Part shown: positions 1 through 11,943 of the stretch, in pieces
Numbering within the stretch: the first letter of the stretch is position 1
Layout of the letters: the number at the start of each line of letters is the position of its first letter
Assembly: GCF_009649075.1 (NCBI RefSeq)
Contig: NZ_CP045737.1
Location: forward strand, 2,914,001-2,978,000
Reading direction: 5' to 3'
Length of the DNA stretch: 64,000 nucleotides
Origin: Aeromicrobium yanjiei
Lineage (GTDB): Bacteria; Actinomycetota; Actinomycetes; Propionibacteriales; Nocardioidaceae
The notes under the pieces: model-generated
Told to the model about the DNA's origin: nothing
Seen by the model: the letters and a program-made list of their open reading frames with translations, nothing else
The model's database searches: none
Position numbers and translations under genes: made by a program

Positions 1-1
1 C

Positions 2-87
2 GAGTGGCGCAGTTGCGCACGACACGCCGTCCCACTTCCTTCACCTTGCGCCAGTCCCGGATCGGGTTGCGCCAGTCGCGGATCGGG
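2..87. repeat. Composite palindromic intergenic repeat, copy 1
   Basis: The left part carries GAGTGGCGCA, the middle a core beginning ACGACACGCCGTC (19-31), and the right part two direct 21-bp units at 46-66 and 67-87 that differ at one base. The right units are the near reverse complement of the left GAGTGGCGCA type, so the element can fold into a hairpin. The same core and unit size recur at 61146-61255. The element abuts the meaB stop codon and may start before base 1. Confidence 0.8.
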
Positions 88-1074
88 TCAGGAGTCGTAG
101 GCCTCGAGGATCCTGTCGGCGGCGGCCGCGGCGGGCAGCTCGCCGGACAGGACCGCCTCGCGGATCTCCTCGCGCATCGCCGCGACGGCGGGGTTGGTGC
201 GCAGGCGCTGGTCCAGCTCGTCGCGCACGAGCGCCCAGGTGAAGTCGAGCTGCTGCTGCGCCCGCTTCTCGCGCAGCCCACGGGTGCCCATGAACTCGCG
301 GTGACGGATGACGCGCGCCCACACCGTGTCGATGCCGGTGCCCTCGAGCGCCGAGCAGCTCAGCACGGGCGGGACCCACCCGGTCCCCCCGGCGTACACG
401 AGCCGCAACGCGCCGGCGAGCTCGCGCGACGTCCCCTCGGCCTCCTGCGCCCGGTCGCCGTCGGCCTTGTTGACCGCCACGACGTCCGCGATCTCCAGGA
501 TGCCCTTCTTGATCCCCTGGAGCTGGTCACCCGTTCGCGCGATCGTCAGGAACAAGAAGGTGTCGACCATGCCCGCGACGGTGATCTCGGACTGTCCCAC
601 CCCGACCGTCTCGACCAGGATGACGTCGAACCCCGCGGCCTCCAGCACCGTCATCGCCTGGCTCGTCGCCCGCGCGACGCCACCGAGGGTGCCCGCGCTC
701 GGCGACGGGCGGATGAACGCGTCGGGAGTGACCGACAGCTTCGCCATGCGCGTCTTGTCGCCCAGCACCGAGCCGCCGGTACGCACGCTGGACGGGTCCA
801 CCGCGAGCACGCCGACGCGGTGTCCCTCGTCGATCAGGTGGGTGCCGAGCGCCTCGATGAAGGTCGACTTGCCCACTCCGGGGACGCCCGAGATGCCGAC
901 CCGGATCGCGCCGCCGATCCCACCGCCGTGTTCGGGATCGCTGAGCAGGCTCAGCAGCTCCCGTGCCTCGGCGCGGTGGTCGCCGCGGCTCGACTCGACC
1001 AGCGTGATCGCCCGCGAGATGGCCGCGCGCTTGCCGACGCGCACGTCGTCGGCGAGCTCCGCGACGTCGACCAT
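88..1074 (-). CDS. meaB: Methylmalonyl-CoA mutase-associated GTPase MeaB
   Basis: A 328-residue G3E-family GTPase that chaperones methylmalonyl-CoA mutase, gating adenosylcobalamin loading and protecting or reactivating the enzyme. The P-loop GVPGVGKST lies near residues 63-71; the switch region with a DPSS motif, the ETVGVGQSE segment and NKAD (base specificity) follow in family order. Length is normal. It is the last gene of mutA-mutB-meaB, 13 bp after the mutB stop, so it is probably co-transcribed and acts on the two proteins encoded upstream. The stop codon directly abuts repeat copy 1. Assignment is secure. Confidence 0.96.
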   Translation of the reverse strand: MVDVAELADDVRVGKRAAISRAITLVESSRGDHRAEARELLSLLSDPEHGGGIGGAIRVGISGVPGVGKSTFIEALGTHLIDEGHRVGVLAVDPSSVRTGGSVLGDKTRMAKLSVTPDAFIRPSPSAGTLGGVARATSQAMTVLEAAGFDVILVETVGVGQSEITVAGMVDTFLFLTIARTGDQLQGIKKGILEIADVVAVNKADGDRAQEAEGTSRELAGALRLVYAGGTGWVPPVLSCSALEGTGIDTVWARVIRHREFMGTRGLREKRAQQQLDFTWALVRDELDQRLRTNPAVAAMREEIREAVLSGELPAAAAADRILEAYDS

Positions 1075-1087
1075 CAGCGCTGTCCGC

Positions 1088-3267
<2,180 letters not shown>

Positions 3268-3271
<4 letters not shown>

Positions 3272-5085
3272 GCTCCCAGCTCCTCTCGGATCGAACGGAG
3301 GAAGGCCAGTGCGTCCAGCCCCATCGCGATGGTCGTGTCGGCACCCACGTCGGCCTTGCCGGCCAGGATCACGTACGTCGCCCCGGCGCCGCGAAGGGCC
3401 GTGACGAGGTCTGCGCCCCACTGCTCGTACGCCGCGTCGTTGCCGACGAGGCACACGACGGACGGCTTGCCCGCCGCGTCGTACGCCGTGAGGACGTCGT
3501 CGGGGCCGTCGGTGGCACCGGCGACGACGGTCTTCACACCGCCGGCGGCCAGCAGGTTGGCGGCGAACGTGGCACGCGCGGTGTGGGCCGCGATCGGTCC
3601 CATCGAGGCGAGGAACACCGGCTGCCTCGTCGGCTCGTCACGCAGCGCCTCGAACTCGCCCGCGTAGCGGTGCACCTCGAGGGGCTCGGCGTACGGACGG
3701 CGCTCGGGCAGCTGCTCGTCCAGGTTGGGGAACTCCGAGACGCCCGTGATGGGGCGGCGGCGCTTGGCGATCGCGAGCGCGCGCTCTGAGACGGTCTGCT
3801 CGACCTTGCCGCGCACGAGCGACAGCGCGGCGTCGAGGCTGTCGGTCGCGTCGATCTCGCCGAACAGCGCCCATGCGGCGCGGGCGAGGTCGTCGGTGAG
3901 CTTCTCCACCGCGTGGGAGCCGCCGGCCGGGTCTGTGACCGCCGCGACGTGCGACTCGCTGATGAGCAGGCTGGACGTGTTGCGGGCGATCCGGCGGCTG
4001 AACGGCTCCGGGAGGCCCAGCGGCTCGTCGAAGGGCAGGACGGTCACCGAGGTGGCACCACCGACACCGGCCGCGAACGAGGCCACGGTCGTGCGGAGCA
4101 TGTTCACGTAGGGGTCGTACCTGGCCATCATCGGGCGGGAGGTGACCCCGTGCTGGACCTGCCCGGCCGCAGCGGAGGTGACGCCGCTGAGCTCGGCCAC
4201 GCGGTTCCAGAGGCGGCGGGCTGCGCGGAACTTCGCGATCGTCGGGAACTGCTCGTCGGTCGCGGCGTAGCGGAAGTCGATCAGCCCGGCTGCGGTGTCG
4301 ACGTCGAGGCCGGCGTCGACCAGCAGGCGCAGGTACGTCACCCCGGCGCCGAGCGAGTAGGCCAGCTCCTGGACGTCCGAGGCGCCGGCGTCGTGCACCG
4401 CCGTCGCGTCGACCGTGATGCCGCGCGCCCCGACCGTCTGCGCCAGACGGGCGACCTGCACCGCGACGTCGAGGTCGGTGACCCCGCGGCCGCGGAACGC
4501 GGCGCCGATCGGGTCCGCACCGAGGCTCGTGCCCGGGGCGGGGTCCACGCCCTTGTCGCCGATCACGTCGACGAGGGCCTGCGCCGCCTCCACCGGCTCG
4601 AACGGGGCGTCGAGGACGACCGGCGCGAGGTCCAGGAAGACCGGCTCGAGCACGCGGCCCAGGGCGTCCAGCGGGACGCCGCCGGTGCCGGCGGAGATCC
4701 AGAGCGAGTTGACGCCGTTCTCGAGGTCGGTGACGACGTCGCGTGCCGTGCGCTCGGGATCGGGATCGGTGAACCACGCGCGGACGTCCCAGCCGTCCAG
4801 CTCGCGGGACGCGACCGCACCACGCGTGAAGGGCGCCTGCCCGGGGAGGCCGCCGTCGGGGACGTCAGCGCTCAGCGCCGGGGTGCCGAGGGGTGTGACC
4901 ACGATCCCGTCGAGCGTGGTCGTGGCCAGCGTCGACCAGACGTCGCTGTCGGCCGCGTCGTCGGACAGCCGGCGGGACTTGCGAAGGACGGCTGCCGTCG
5001 CCTGCTCCCACTCCTGCTGCGTGTGCTCCAGCCCTTCGGAGAGCGGGACGTCGACTGTCGAGCCGTCAGATGCCATAGGGGGCAT
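3268..5085 (-). CDS. mutA: Methylmalonyl-CoA mutase small (beta) subunit
   Basis: A 605-residue non-catalytic partner of MutB. It follows the same barrel plus B12-fold layout, but the C-terminal segment reads [11 protein letters not shown] where MutB has the DxHxxG cobalamin ligand, as expected for the small subunit. The ATG at 5085 was chosen because GGCGGGG lies about 8 nt upstream; an ATG at 5076 and a GTG at 5106 are alternatives. It is the first gene of the mutA-mutB-meaB operon. Direct repeats in the leader (5117-5132) may be regulatory. Confidence 0.93.
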
Positions 5086-5116
5086 CGTACGAACCCCGCC
5101 CGGCACCGGCCACCCA

Positions 5117-5132
5117 ATGTGACGTATGTGAC
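5117..5132. promoter_or_regulatory. Direct repeat upstream of mutA
   Basis: ATGTGAC occurs at 5117-5123 and again at 5126-5132, so the copies are offset by 9 bp. They lie in the 54-bp gap upstream of mutA, in the promoter region of the minus-strand operon. This could be a regulator half-site pair; no regulator is identified. Confidence 0.35.
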
Positions 5133-5139
5133 GACAGTG

Positions 5140-5457
5140 TTACGAGGCGTCCTCGTCGAGCTGCACCAGGAAGCCCGCCATGTCGAGCACCTGCACGTGC
5201 TCGGCCGGCGTGCCGCCGATCTCGTGCGCGACGGTGCGGCGCCGTCCGGTGAGCATCACGATGCGCCCGACCGTGCCGGCGATCTCGACGTCGCCGTCGT
5301 CGTCGACCGCACTCGTCACCTCGACGTCGAGCCCGTCGGGCAGCTGGGGCAGCAGCTCGGCGAAGTCGTCCGAGAGCCCGGTCCACGCCACCTCGTCGCC
5401 GACGGCGAAGCCGCCCTCCACCACGATGTCCTCGGCCCCGTCCACCCATGTCCACAT
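5140..5457 (-). CDS. Small conserved protein, DUF6578-like
   Basis: A 105-residue acidic soluble protein beginning MWTWVDG, followed by an FAVGDEVAW segment. That opening and length resemble the actinobacterial DUF6578 family; the family call is from memory and the function is unknown. There is no signal peptide or membrane segment. The start at 5457 is supported by a TAGGGT hexamer 7 nt upstream (leaderless pattern). It is divergent from serC with a 54-bp gap and ends 54 bp upstream of mutA on the same strand. Confidence 0.7.
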   Translation of the reverse strand: MWTWVDGAEDIVVEGGFAVGDEVAWTGLSDDFAELLPQLPDGLDVEVTSAVDDDGDVEIAGTVGRIVMLTGRRRTVAHEIGGTPAEHVQVLDMAGFLVQLDEDAS

Positions 5458-5464
5458 GCCGCCG

Positions 5465-5470
5465 ACCCTA
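5465..5470 (-). promoter_or_regulatory. Predicted -10 element, leaderless promoter
   Basis: TAGGGT on the minus strand, 7 nt before the ATG at 5457. This places the transcription start at or within a base of the start codon. Confidence 0.55.
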
Positions 5471-5499
5471 CGGGCACGCCCCACGTGGCGACGGGCTGA

Positions 5500-6618
<1,119 letters not shown>

Positions 6619-6636
6619 CCCGACTGGCGGGGCGGG

Positions 6637-7155
6637 TCAGGCGAGGGTCGTGCCGGCGCGGTGGAGGTCGCGGTGCTCCTCGTAGATCGCGGCGTTGTGG
6701 TGCAGCTTGTCGATCTCGGCCTGGCTCAGCTCGCGACGCACCTTGGCCGGCACGCCGGCGACGAGCGAGCGGGGCGGCACGACCGTGCCCTCCAGCACGA
6801 GCGCCCCGGCAGCCACGAGCGACTCGGCGCCGATGACCGAGCCGTTCATGATCGTGGCGCTCATGCCGACGAGCACGTGGTCCTCGACGGTCGCCCCGTG
6901 GATCACCGCACCGTGGCCGACCGAGACACCCTCGCCCAGCACGACCGGCTTGCCCTTGTCGACGTGGAACACCGCATTGTCCTGGACGTTGCTGCGGGCG
7001 CCGATCGTGATGGGCTCGTTGTCGGCGCGCAGGACTGCGCCGTACCAGATGCTCGCGCCCTCGCCGATGACGACCGAGCCGGCGAGCACGGCGGTCGGCG
7101 CGACCCACGCGCCGTCCGCGACCTGGGGGACCTTGTCTCCGAGTGCGATCTGCAT
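6637..7155 (-). CDS. Gamma-carbonic anhydrase-like hexapeptide-repeat protein
   Basis: A 172-residue left-handed beta-helix protein with isoleucine/valine-rich hexapeptide repeats throughout residues 15-130 and a short C-terminal helix. RADNEPITIGARSNVQDNAVFH followed by GHGAVIHG contains the histidines expected to bind metal in the trimeric gamma-CA/PaaY/YrdA family. CO2 hydration is possible but unproven, because many relatives act on thioesters or are inactive. The start is supported by a leaderless-type -10 six bases upstream. Confidence 0.85.
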   Translation of the reverse strand: MQIALGDKVPQVADGAWVAPTAVLAGSVVIGEGASIWYGAVLRADNEPITIGARSNVQDNAVFHVDKGKPVVLGEGVSVGHGAVIHGATVEDHVLVGMSATIMNGSVIGAESLVAAGALVLEGTVVPPRSLVAGVPAKVRRELSQAEIDKLHHNAAIYEEHRDLHRAGTTLA

Positions 7156-7161
7156 GACGCC

Positions 7162-7167
7162 AACCTA
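7162..7167 (-). promoter_or_regulatory. Predicted -10 element, leaderless promoter
   Basis: TAGGTT on the minus strand, exactly 6 nt before the ATG at 7155. Confidence 0.6.
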
Positions 7168-7204
7168 GCGACGTGCGACCGCACCCGGACGAGGACTCCC
7201 CGGG

Positions 7205-8644
7205 TCAGCTGACCCAGCGGGAGATCGGGTCGATCGCGAAGTAGACCACGAACAGCGCCGCGATGAGCCACATCAGGGCGTGCACCTGGCCGATCTTGCC
7301 CTTGACGATCTTGAGCAGGACGAACGCGATGAAGCCCGCGCCGATGCCGGCGGTGATCGAGTACGTGAACGGCATGAGGGCGATCGTCAGGAAGGCGGGG
7401 ATCGCGATCTCCTCGTCGCGCCAGTCGATGTCCGCGACCTGGGTCATCATCAAGAAGCCGACCAGCACGAGCGCGGGCACTGCGGCCTCGCTCGGGATGT
7501 GCTCGACGATCGGCGTGAAGATCGTGGCGAGCAGGAACAGCAGGCCCGTCACGACCGCCGACAGACCCGTCCGCGCGCCGTCGCCGACGCCCGAGGCGGA
7601 CTCGATGTACGACGTGTTGCTCGAGACGCCTGCGGCTCCGCCGGCCGCGGCGGCGATCGAGTCGACGATCAGGATGCGCTGGGCGCCGGCGGGTGCGCCG
7701 TCCTCGTCGTTGAGCCCCGCCTCGGCGCCGATCGCCGTCATCGTGCCCATGGTGTCGAAGAAGTCCGCGAGCAGGAGGCTGAAGACGAGCAGGACCACCG
7801 TGACGATCCCGACCCGCTCGATCGAGCCGAACAGGCTGAACTCACCGAGCAGGCCGAAGTCGGGGCTCTTGACGATCGAGTCAGGCAGCGCCGGGACGTT
7901 CAGGTTCCAGCCCTTGGGGTTCGCCTTGCCGTCGACGACGCTCGGACCGGCGTCGACGATCTTCTCCACGACGAGCGCAAGGATCGAGGTGATGACGATG
8001 CCGAGCAGGATCGCGCCCGGGACGCGACGCGCGTGGAGCGCGATCATCAGGAGCAGGCCGATGCAGAACACGAGGACGGGCCAGCCGGACAGCGTTCCAC
8101 CCGTGCCCAGGCCGATGGGCGGGGACGCATTGCCGGTCGTGCGCACGAAGCCCGCGTCGACCAGGCCGATCAGTGCGATGAACAGGCCGATGCCGACCGC
8201 GATCGCGGTCTTGAGCTCTCGGGGCACCGCGTCGAAGACGGCCTTGCGGAAGCCCGTGAGGACCAGCACCAGGATCACGAGGCCCTCGAGCACGACCAGC
8301 CCCATCGCGTCGGCCCAGGTCATCTGGGAGGCGACGGAGAACGCGACGAACGCGTTCAGGCCGAGGCCCGCGGCCAGGGCGAGCGGGAAGTTGGCGACCA
8401 CGCCCATGAGGATCGTGAGGACACCTGCGACGAGGGCCGTGGTGGCCGCGATCATGGGCAGGTCCGGGGCGGACCCGCCGCCGAGGTACTGGCCGTCGGC
8501 GTCCTTGACGAAGCCGAGGATCAGCGGGTTCAGCACGATGATGTACGCCATCGTCAAGAAGGTCACGACGCCGCCGCGGACCTCACGGCTGACGGTCGAC
8601 CCGCGCTCGCCGATCTTGAAGTAGCTGTCGATGTGTTGACGCAT
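7205..8644 (-). CDS. NCS2 family purine (guanine/hypoxanthine) permease
   Basis: A 479-residue membrane protein of the AzgA-like branch of NCS2, with about 12-14 hydrophobic segments. The MAYIIVLNP motif near the N terminus and the GTMTAIGAEAGL segment are typical of proton-coupled adenine/guanine/hypoxanthine importers. The frame stays open to 8710, but the ATG at 8644 follows GGGAGCC and gives the family N terminus. Substrate choice among purines is inferred from family only. No purine riboswitch was recognised upstream. Confidence 0.88.
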   Translation of the reverse strand: MRQHIDSYFKIGERGSTVSREVRGGVVTFLTMAYIIVLNPLILGFVKDADGQYLGGGSAPDLPMIAATTALVAGVLTILMGVVANFPLALAAGLGLNAFVAFSVASQMTWADAMGLVVLEGLVILVLVLTGFRKAVFDAVPRELKTAIAVGIGLFIALIGLVDAGFVRTTGNASPPIGLGTGGTLSGWPVLVFCIGLLLMIALHARRVPGAILLGIVITSILALVVEKIVDAGPSVVDGKANPKGWNLNVPALPDSIVKSPDFGLLGEFSLFGSIERVGIVTVVLLVFSLLLADFFDTMGTMTAIGAEAGLNDEDGAPAGAQRILIVDSIAAAAGGAAGVSSNTSYIESASGVGDGARTGLSAVVTGLLFLLATIFTPIVEHIPSEAAVPALVLVGFLMMTQVADIDWRDEEIAIPAFLTIALMPFTYSITAGIGAGFIAFVLLKIVKGKIGQVHALMWLIAALFVVYFAIDPISRWVS

Positions 8645-8719
8645 GGGGCTCCCGTTCCGGACCGGTGTGAACGGATGGATGATGCCAGAACCGCGCCGCG
8701 GCTCGCACACTGCCTCCTG

Positions 8720-9736
8720 CTAGCGGCTCCTCGTCGCGGCAGCACTGATGACCGCCAGCAGCGCGATGACGACGCCTGCCCACAGCCACGTCGCTCCCGC
8801 GAAGCCGTTGCCACCCTCGGGCGGTCCCTGGTCGGGCGCGGCGGGAGCGCCTGCGGCGGGCGCCGTCCCTGCGCGCTCGGTCGGCTCCACCTCGGGCACC
8901 GGCGCGGTGAACGCGACCCGGAACAGCGGGGAGTCGCCACCCTCGCTGCCCACGAGGATCGAGCGGCCGTCCGGCTCCATCGCCAGCGTCTCGCCCTGCC
9001 GCACCGAGGGCAGCGCGAGGGTGTCCACCTGCTTCCACGTGCGGGCGTCGAGCACGTACGCCCGCGAGTAGCTGCGCGCCACGACGTACGCGCCGTCCGG
9101 CGTGAACGCAGCGTCGGTGAGCATGCCCGGCACCGTGGCGTCGAGGACCCTCACCCGGTTGGGCTCGTCCTGCTCCAGCCGGTCGGGCAGGGCGAAGACC
9201 TCTCCACCGAGCAGCCCCTTGGTGAGCAGGAACTTCTCGTCGGTGCGGGGGTTGACGACCAGGCTCTCGACGTCACGGCGCCCCTCGGGGTACGTGAGGG
9301 GGAAGCGCTTCACGCTGACCGCTCCCCCGTCCTCACGCCCGAACGCGGGCAGCGAGTAGAGCGCGACGTCGGAGCGCTGACGGTTGTTGTCGCCGGTGTC
9401 GGCGACCCAGAGCGTGCCCGCGCGGTCAGCCGACAGCGCCTCGGTGTCGGTGAAGGTCGCGGCCGGCGTCGCGCTGCCGACGACCCGCCCCGTGGGGACG
9501 TCCACCGCGTACACCGCGGCGGCGTTGCCCGAGTCGTTGATCGTGTAGGCCAGGTCAGCGTCCGCACGATCGATCACGAGGCCGCTCGACTCGGTGATCC
9601 GCGCGTCCGCGATGCGACTGACCGGCTCTCCGGACGTCGCGGCTCCGGCCTTGTCGGCCAGCGAGCTCACCACCACGATGATGAGCAGGGCGACCAGGAG
9701 GCCCGGGATGAGGAGGCGACGGTGACGCGGATTCAT
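8720..9736 (-). CDS. Membrane-anchored extracytoplasmic beta-propeller-like protein
   Basis: A 338-residue exported protein. Residues 8-33 form an N-terminal membrane segment or signal peptide. The middle has blades with repeated D-G and NDSGN, VADTGDNNRQR and DVESLVVNP segments, consistent with a beta-propeller or esterase-like lipoprotein fold. An Ala/Pro-rich linker (about 285-310) precedes a C-terminal membrane helix. The function is unknown. It lies upstream of the purine permease on the same strand with a 75-bp gap; no functional link is evident. Confidence 0.7.
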   Translation of the reverse strand: MNPRHRRLLIPGLLVALLIIVVVSSLADKAGAATSGEPVSRIADARITESSGLVIDRADADLAYTINDSGNAAAVYAVDVPTGRVVGSATPAATFTDTEALSADRAGTLWVADTGDNNRQRSDVALYSLPAFGREDGGAVSVKRFPLTYPEGRRDVESLVVNPRTDEKFLLTKGLLGGEVFALPDRLEQDEPNRVRVLDATVPGMLTDAAFTPDGAYVVARSYSRAYVLDARTWKQVDTLALPSVRQGETLAMEPDGRSILVGSEGGDSPLFRVAFTAPVPEVEPTERAGTAPAAGAPAAPDQGPPEGGNGFAGATWLWAGVVIALLAVISAAATRSR

Positions 9737-9783
9737 GGGTCTCCAGCATGACAGCAGGGAGCCGGCGCGATGATCGCGGCGGG

Positions 9784-9789
9784 TAGTGT
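9784..9789 (+). promoter_or_regulatory. Predicted -10 element, leaderless promoter
   Basis: TAGTGT, 6 nt before the GTG at 9796, which has no Shine-Dalgarno. Confidence 0.6.
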
Positions 9790-9795
9790 GAACGT

Positions 9796-10203
9796 GTGAG
9801 CGACGAGGACGAGTGGGCGATCCGCCAGAGCGACGGACCCGAGACCATCGAGCGCAAGATGGGCCACCGGGAGATCGCCCGGCTGGAGCGCGCCGCCCGC
9901 CGTCATGAGTTCGGCCGGCCCGAGCTCACCGAGCTCGAGATCGGCAAGACGACGCACCGCGTCGCCGAGGTCGAGCCGATGGACGTCGACGGCGTCCGCA
10001 CCATGACGGTCGGCACGATCGCCTGGGGCGTGCTCGCGATCGCCCTGCTGCCGTTCCTCGGCACGCTGGAGGAGAACGGCCGCACGTGGTGGCTGTGGAC
10101 CGCGGTCGCCGGCTTCGGCCTCGGCTGCATCGGCATCGAGTACTGCCGCCGTCGTCGCAACGCCCTGCGCATGCAGCCCGGCCGCCGCCGCGCCGGCGAC
10201 TGA
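9796..10203 (+). CDS. DUF2530-like small membrane protein
   Basis: A 135-residue protein with a charged N-terminal half of about 60 residues, then VEPMDVDGVRTMTVGTIAWG and two hydrophobic helices (about 71-90 and 98-115), ending in a basic tail. The DVDG motif before paired helices matches DUF2530 of Actinobacteria; the N-terminal extension is longer than usual. The function is unknown. Its TGA is the left end of a large inverted repeat whose right end holds the stop codon of the convergent MFS gene. Confidence 0.75.
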   Translation: MSDEDEWAIRQSDGPETIERKMGHREIARLERAARRHEFGRPELTELEIGKTTHRVAEVEPMDVDGVRTMTVGTIAWGVLAIALLPFLGTLEENGRTWWLWTAVAGFGLGCIGIEYCRRRRNALRMQPGRRRAGD

Positions 10204-10291
10204 CCCGCCCCGCCCCCAGCCCAGATTTGCGGACTCCTGCACCGAATTCCTCGCGGAAACGGTGCAGAAGTACGCAGATCGGGGCGGGTCA
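10201..10291. terminator. Inverted repeat spanning both stop codons of a convergent pair
   Basis: The outer arms TGACCCGCCCCG (10201-10212) and CGGGGCGGGTCA (10280-10291) are exact reverse complements, and each contains a stop codon. The inner arms 10224-10244 and 10260-10280 pair at 18 of 21 positions around a 15-nt loop. The layout suits a bidirectional terminator or RNA-end protection hairpin. Confidence 0.75.
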
Positions 10292-11857
10292 GGCGTCGGT
10301 GTCGGCGTCGGCGTCCTTGCGGACCGTGAGGCGCAGCGGCGCCTCGCGGATCAGCAGCGCGGCGAGCAGGCTGAGCACCGAGACGATCGCGGCGACCATG
10401 AAGATCGTGCCGGTCGCGTCGCCGTACGCCTCGCGGACGATCTCGGCCACCTGCGGCGGCAAGTTCTTGACGTCGAGCAGCGAGCCGCCCGCGCCGGAGG
10501 ACTCGACCCCGAGCGCCGCGAGCTTGGACGTGACGTCGCCCTTGACCTGCGAGGCGAGGATCGCGCCCAGCACCGAGACGCCCACCGCGCCACCGAGGGA
10601 GCGGAAGAAGGCGACCGTCGCGCTGGCCGCGCCGACCTGGGAGACGTCCACCGTGTTCTGCACCGCGAGCACGTAGTTCTGCAGCAGCATGCCCATGCCG
10701 ATGCCGAGGAACGCCATGAAGACCATCGCGTGCCACTCCGGGGTGGTGTGGTCGATCGTGGCGAGTAGCCCGCAGCCGATGATCAGGGAGACCGAGCCGA
10801 TCACGAGGAAGCGCTTCCACCTGCCGTAGCGGGTGATCAGCTGGCCCGAGACGATCGTGCCGACCAGCGAGCCGAGCATCAGCGGGATCGTGAGCAGACC
10901 CGCCTGGGTGGGGGTGCGACCGCCGGCGACCTGGAAGTACTGGCCGATGAAGACCGAGCCACCGAACATCGCGATGCCGACGGCGACGCTGCCCACGATC
11001 GCCAGCGCGGTGGTGCGCTCGCGGACGACCGACAGCGGGACGAGGGGCTCGGGGTGACGCAGCTCGACCCGCACCGCGATCGCGCCGGCCAGGAGTGTGC
11101 CGCCGAGGTACGCGGCGCTCTGCCAGGAGACCCAGTCGAACGAGTCACCGGCGAAGGTGACCCACAGCAGCGGGAGGCTGGCCGCGATCGCGATGAAGAT
11201 CGCGCCGAAGTAGTCGAAGTTGACCTTGCGGCGCACCGTGGCGATGCGCAGGTACTTCTGCAGCACGACCAGGCTGATGACCGCGAGCGGCACGCAGACG
11301 AAGAACGTCCAGCGCCAGCCCAGCCCGGGGGTGTCGACGATGAGCCCGCCGAGCAGCGGCCCACTGACCGTCGCGACGGCCATCGTCGCGCCCATGTAGC
11401 CGCTGTAGCGGCCGCGCTGGCGCGGCGGGATGATCGAGCCGATGATCGACTGCGCGTTGGCGGTCAGGCCACCCATCGCGACGCCCTGGACGACGCGCAT
11501 CGCGATCAGCTCGGGCACGTTGCGGGACAGCCCCGCGAGCATCGAGCCGATCACGAACAGCACGATCGAGATCTGCACCAGGACCTTCTTGTTGACCAGG
11601 TCCGAGAGCTTGCCCCACACGGGGGTGGACACGGTCATGGCGAGCAGCGAGGCCGTGACGACCCAGGTGTACTGGGTCTGTGAGCCCTCCAGGTCCGCGA
11701 TGATCGTCGGCAGCGCATTCGACACGATCGTGCTGCTGATGATCGCCGTGAACAGCGCCGCGAGGAGGCCGAACAGGACCTCCATGATCTCGCGGTGCGA
11801 CAGCTCGCCCTGGACGGCTGGTGCCCGGCCGGCGCCGGCCTCGGTGCTTAGTTGCAT
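10289..11857 (-). CDS. MFS drug efflux transporter, DHA2 (14-TM) type
   Basis: A 522-residue major facilitator resembling EmrB/QacA-type drug:proton antiporters. It has about 14 hydrophobic segments, an early motif-C-like NALPTIIADL region, the loop WGKLSDLVNKK (motif A) and a C-terminal Asp-rich cytosolic tail. Substrates cannot be predicted. A TATGGT -10 lies 6 nt before the ATG. TGCATGCA overlaps the start codon and GTTGC/GCAAC arms flank it, so local repression is possible. No regulator gene is adjacent. Confidence 0.88.
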   Translation of the reverse strand: MQLSTEAGAGRAPAVQGELSHREIMEVLFGLLAALFTAIISSTIVSNALPTIIADLEGSQTQYTWVVTASLLAMTVSTPVWGKLSDLVNKKVLVQISIVLFVIGSMLAGLSRNVPELIAMRVVQGVAMGGLTANAQSIIGSIIPPRQRGRYSGYMGATMAVATVSGPLLGGLIVDTPGLGWRWTFFVCVPLAVISLVVLQKYLRIATVRRKVNFDYFGAIFIAIAASLPLLWVTFAGDSFDWVSWQSAAYLGGTLLAGAIAVRVELRHPEPLVPLSVVRERTTALAIVGSVAVGIAMFGGSVFIGQYFQVAGGRTPTQAGLLTIPLMLGSLVGTIVSGQLITRYGRWKRFLVIGSVSLIIGCGLLATIDHTTPEWHAMVFMAFLGIGMGMLLQNYVLAVQNTVDVSQVGAASATVAFFRSLGGAVGVSVLGAILASQVKGDVTSKLAALGVESSGAGGSLLDVKNLPPQVAEIVREAYGDATGTIFMVAAIVSVLSLLAALLIREAPLRLTVRKDADADTDA

Positions 11858-11863
11858 GCAGCA

Positions 11864-11869
11864 ACCATA
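11864..11869 (-). promoter_or_regulatory. Predicted -10 element, leaderless promoter
   Basis: TATGGT on the minus strand, 6 nt before the ATG at 11857. The start codon itself sits in the palindrome GTTGC-ATGCA-GCAAC. Confidence 0.6.
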
Positions 11870-11899
11870 CGTTGGCGCCGAAGGGTCCGCAATAGCGAC

Positions 11900-11929
11900 A
11901 GCCCCACGTGAGCAGTCTCACATGGGGCT
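11900..11929 (-). terminator. Hairpin downstream of the DUF3027 gene
   Basis: A 13-bp stem with one mismatch and a 4-nt loop: AGCCCCACGTGAG, CAGT, CTCACATGGGGCT. It starts 14 bp after the DUF3027 stop. There is no strong U-tract, which is common for GC-rich actinobacterial terminators. Confidence 0.7.
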
Positions 11930-11943
11930 GTCGGGCGTACGTG

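Noticed and set aside
7280..9751. An 823-codon plus-strand frame over the purine permease and propeller genes
   Set aside because: Composition is low-complexity Asp/Arg/His-rich, and both minus-strand genes are well supported.
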